This document shows positions 7,119 to 7,786 of a stretch of DNA of 7,786 nt, piece by piece; within the stretch, counting starts at the first letter, position 1, and every line of letters starts with the position of its first letter. Origin of the DNA: Flavobacteriaceae bacterium (GTDB lineage Bacteria; Bacteroidota; Bacteroidia; Flavobacteriales; Flavobacteriaceae); NCBI GenBank assembly GCA_016780435.1, contig JADHLU010000038.1, positions 1-7,786 of the forward strand, given 5' to 3'. A program made the translations under genes and the position numbers. Below the pieces are notes generated by a model, which was not told the DNA's origin, ran no database searches, and worked only from the letters and a program-made list of their open reading frames with translations.

Positions 7119-7149
7119 CAAAGTTAACGGTTCACTTATGGTTCTTAAA
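7119..7149 (-). promoter_or_regulatory. Candidate promoter of msrA
   Basis: The minus strand has TTTA (7149-7146, 3 of 4 to TTTG), a 19-nt spacer and TAACTTTG (7126-7119), a full match to TAnnTTTG. The -7 box ends 18 nt before the msrA ATG, the same distance as for the ferredoxin. The -33 box lies within codons 3 and 4 of lolD. Confidence 0.5.
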
Positions 7150-7786
7150 GCGTCACATGTATATAAAACCAAACAAAATGTGCGCATTTTAGAAGACATA
7201 AGCTTAACGGTGTCTTCGGCCGAGATTGTAGCCATCACTGGACCCTCAGGAGCGGGAAAATCAACCTTACTTCAGATTCTTGGTACGCTAGAGCCCCCAG
7301 ATTCTCGAGAAAACACCTCAATTTTATTAGAAGACCGTTCACTACTCGGTCTGTCTGACAGTGCCTTAGCGCAGCTTCGAAACCGCTCTATAGGTTTTGT
7401 GTTTCAGCATCACGGGCTATTAAGTGAATTTAATGCCCTTGAGAATGTTATGCTGCCAGGACTAATCGCTAAAAGGCCCCAAAAAGAACTTAAGGAGCAG
7501 GCCTGCTATCTTTTAGAGCGCCTAGGTCTCTCCCACCGCTTAACGCACAAGCCTCAAGCCTTGTCTGGCGGGGAGCAACAACGGGTATCCGTAGCGCGTG
7601 CATTGATTAACGATCCAAAGCTTGTTCTGGCCGATGAGCCTAGCGGAAATCTTGATAGCCCTAATGCCTATCAACTGCACGAGCTCTTTCATGAACTCGT
7701 TGAAAGTTTGCACTGTGCTTTCGTTGTGGTAACGCACAATGAAGAGCTGGCGAGCAAGGCACATCGAATTTTAAAGCTTCGAGATG
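7138..7786 (+). CDS. lolD: ABC transporter ATPase, LolD type (cut by right window edge)
   Basis: This is the ATP-binding subunit of the MacB/LolD group. It probably drives the LolCDE-type complex that releases lipoproteins from the inner membrane for transport to the outer membrane. The 216 residues seen are close to full length (LolD is about 220-230). Visible: Walker [10 protein letters not shown] (35-43), Q-loop Gln90 in [13 protein letters not shown] signature LSGGEQQR (142-149), Walker B LVLADEP (162-168) with catalytic Glu167, D-loop SGNLD (169-173) and H-loop His200 in [14 protein letters not shown] and the following VVTHNEELA are typical of LolD. No permease is visible, because the window ends here; a close antibiotic-exporter or FtsE-like ATPase cannot be fully excluded. 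The frame is open to the last base. The ATG at 7138 starts the usual LolD N-terminus, with no Shine-Dalgarno sequence. Confidence 0.9.
   Translation, partial: MVLKASHVYKTKQNVRILEDISLTVSSAEIVAITGPSGAGKSTLLQILGTLEPPDSRENTSILLEDRSLLGLSDSALAQLRNRSIGFVFQHHGLLSEFNALENVMLPGLIAKRPQKELKEQACYLLERLGLSHRLTHKPQALSGGEQQRVSVARALINDPKLVLADEPSGNLDSPNAYQLHELFHELVESLHCAFVVVTHNEELASKAHRILKLRD

Noticed and set aside
7101..7238. Upstream in-frame extension of msrA, adding 46 residues
   Set aside because: It runs back over the first 34 codons of lolD, which has a clear Walker A motif in that frame. The ATG at 7100 gives a normal MsrA N-terminus.
7288..7326. LolD segment after Walker A lacks the usual SG...G turn (it reads [14 protein letters not shown])
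   Set aside because: I recall Flavobacteriales LolD proteins with a similarly altered loop here, so it is probably normal family variation and not damage.
7540..7764. Open frame of 74 codons on the minus strand
   Set aside because: It lies opposite the lolD signature and Walker B region and is explained by that gene.

Overview
The window reads as ordinary, very compact chromosome from a member of the Bacteroidota, probably a Flavobacteriales-type marine lineage. The rank below phylum is a guess. The pointers are: genes without Shine-Dalgarno sequences, gene starts preceded by matches to the Bacteroidota promoter (-33 TTTG, 18-21 nt spacer, -7 TAnnTTTG), a parE-parC pair of the Bacteroidota type, an Alvin-type ferredoxin, and a LuxC-like protein beside serC. 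Eight genes fill almost everything. The longest gene-free stretch is about 100 nt. I see no tRNA, rRNA, CRISPR array, insertion sequence, phage gene or toxin-antitoxin pair.

Left part, minus strand, read from right to left: a 2[4Fe-4S] ferredoxin (4114-3761), then the Obg-like ATPase ychF 10 nt downstream (3750-2656), then a 97-nt gap holding a candidate promoter, then topoisomerase IV subunit B (parE, 2555-708). Subunit A (parC, from 715) overlaps parE by 8 nt and runs off the left edge.

Middle part, plus strand: a tightly coupled three-gene operon. It holds a LuxC-family acyl-CoA reductase-like protein (4164-5201), phosphoserine aminotransferase serC (5198-6265, 4-nt overlap) and a small two-helix membrane protein (6258-6569, 8-nt overlap). 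serC feeds serine and, in organisms with the DXP-dependent route, pyridoxal phosphate synthesis. The role of its two partners is not evident.

Right part: msrA (methionine sulfoxide reductase A, minus, 7100-6564) converges on the membrane-protein gene. Both end inside one CTATAG palindrome. msrA diverges from a lolD-type lipoprotein-export ATPase (plus, from 7138), which is cut by the right edge near its C-terminus.

The most notable non-coding signal is at the two divergent gene pairs (ferredoxin/LuxC-like at 4103-4164, msrA/lolD at 7085-7149). Each has two opposed -7 boxes lying back to back in one small palindrome, so the promoters interlock and each -33 box falls in or at the opposite gene. 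I did not find a clearly new biological system. The LuxC-like/serC/membrane-protein operon and the interlocked promoters are the parts that deserve follow-up.
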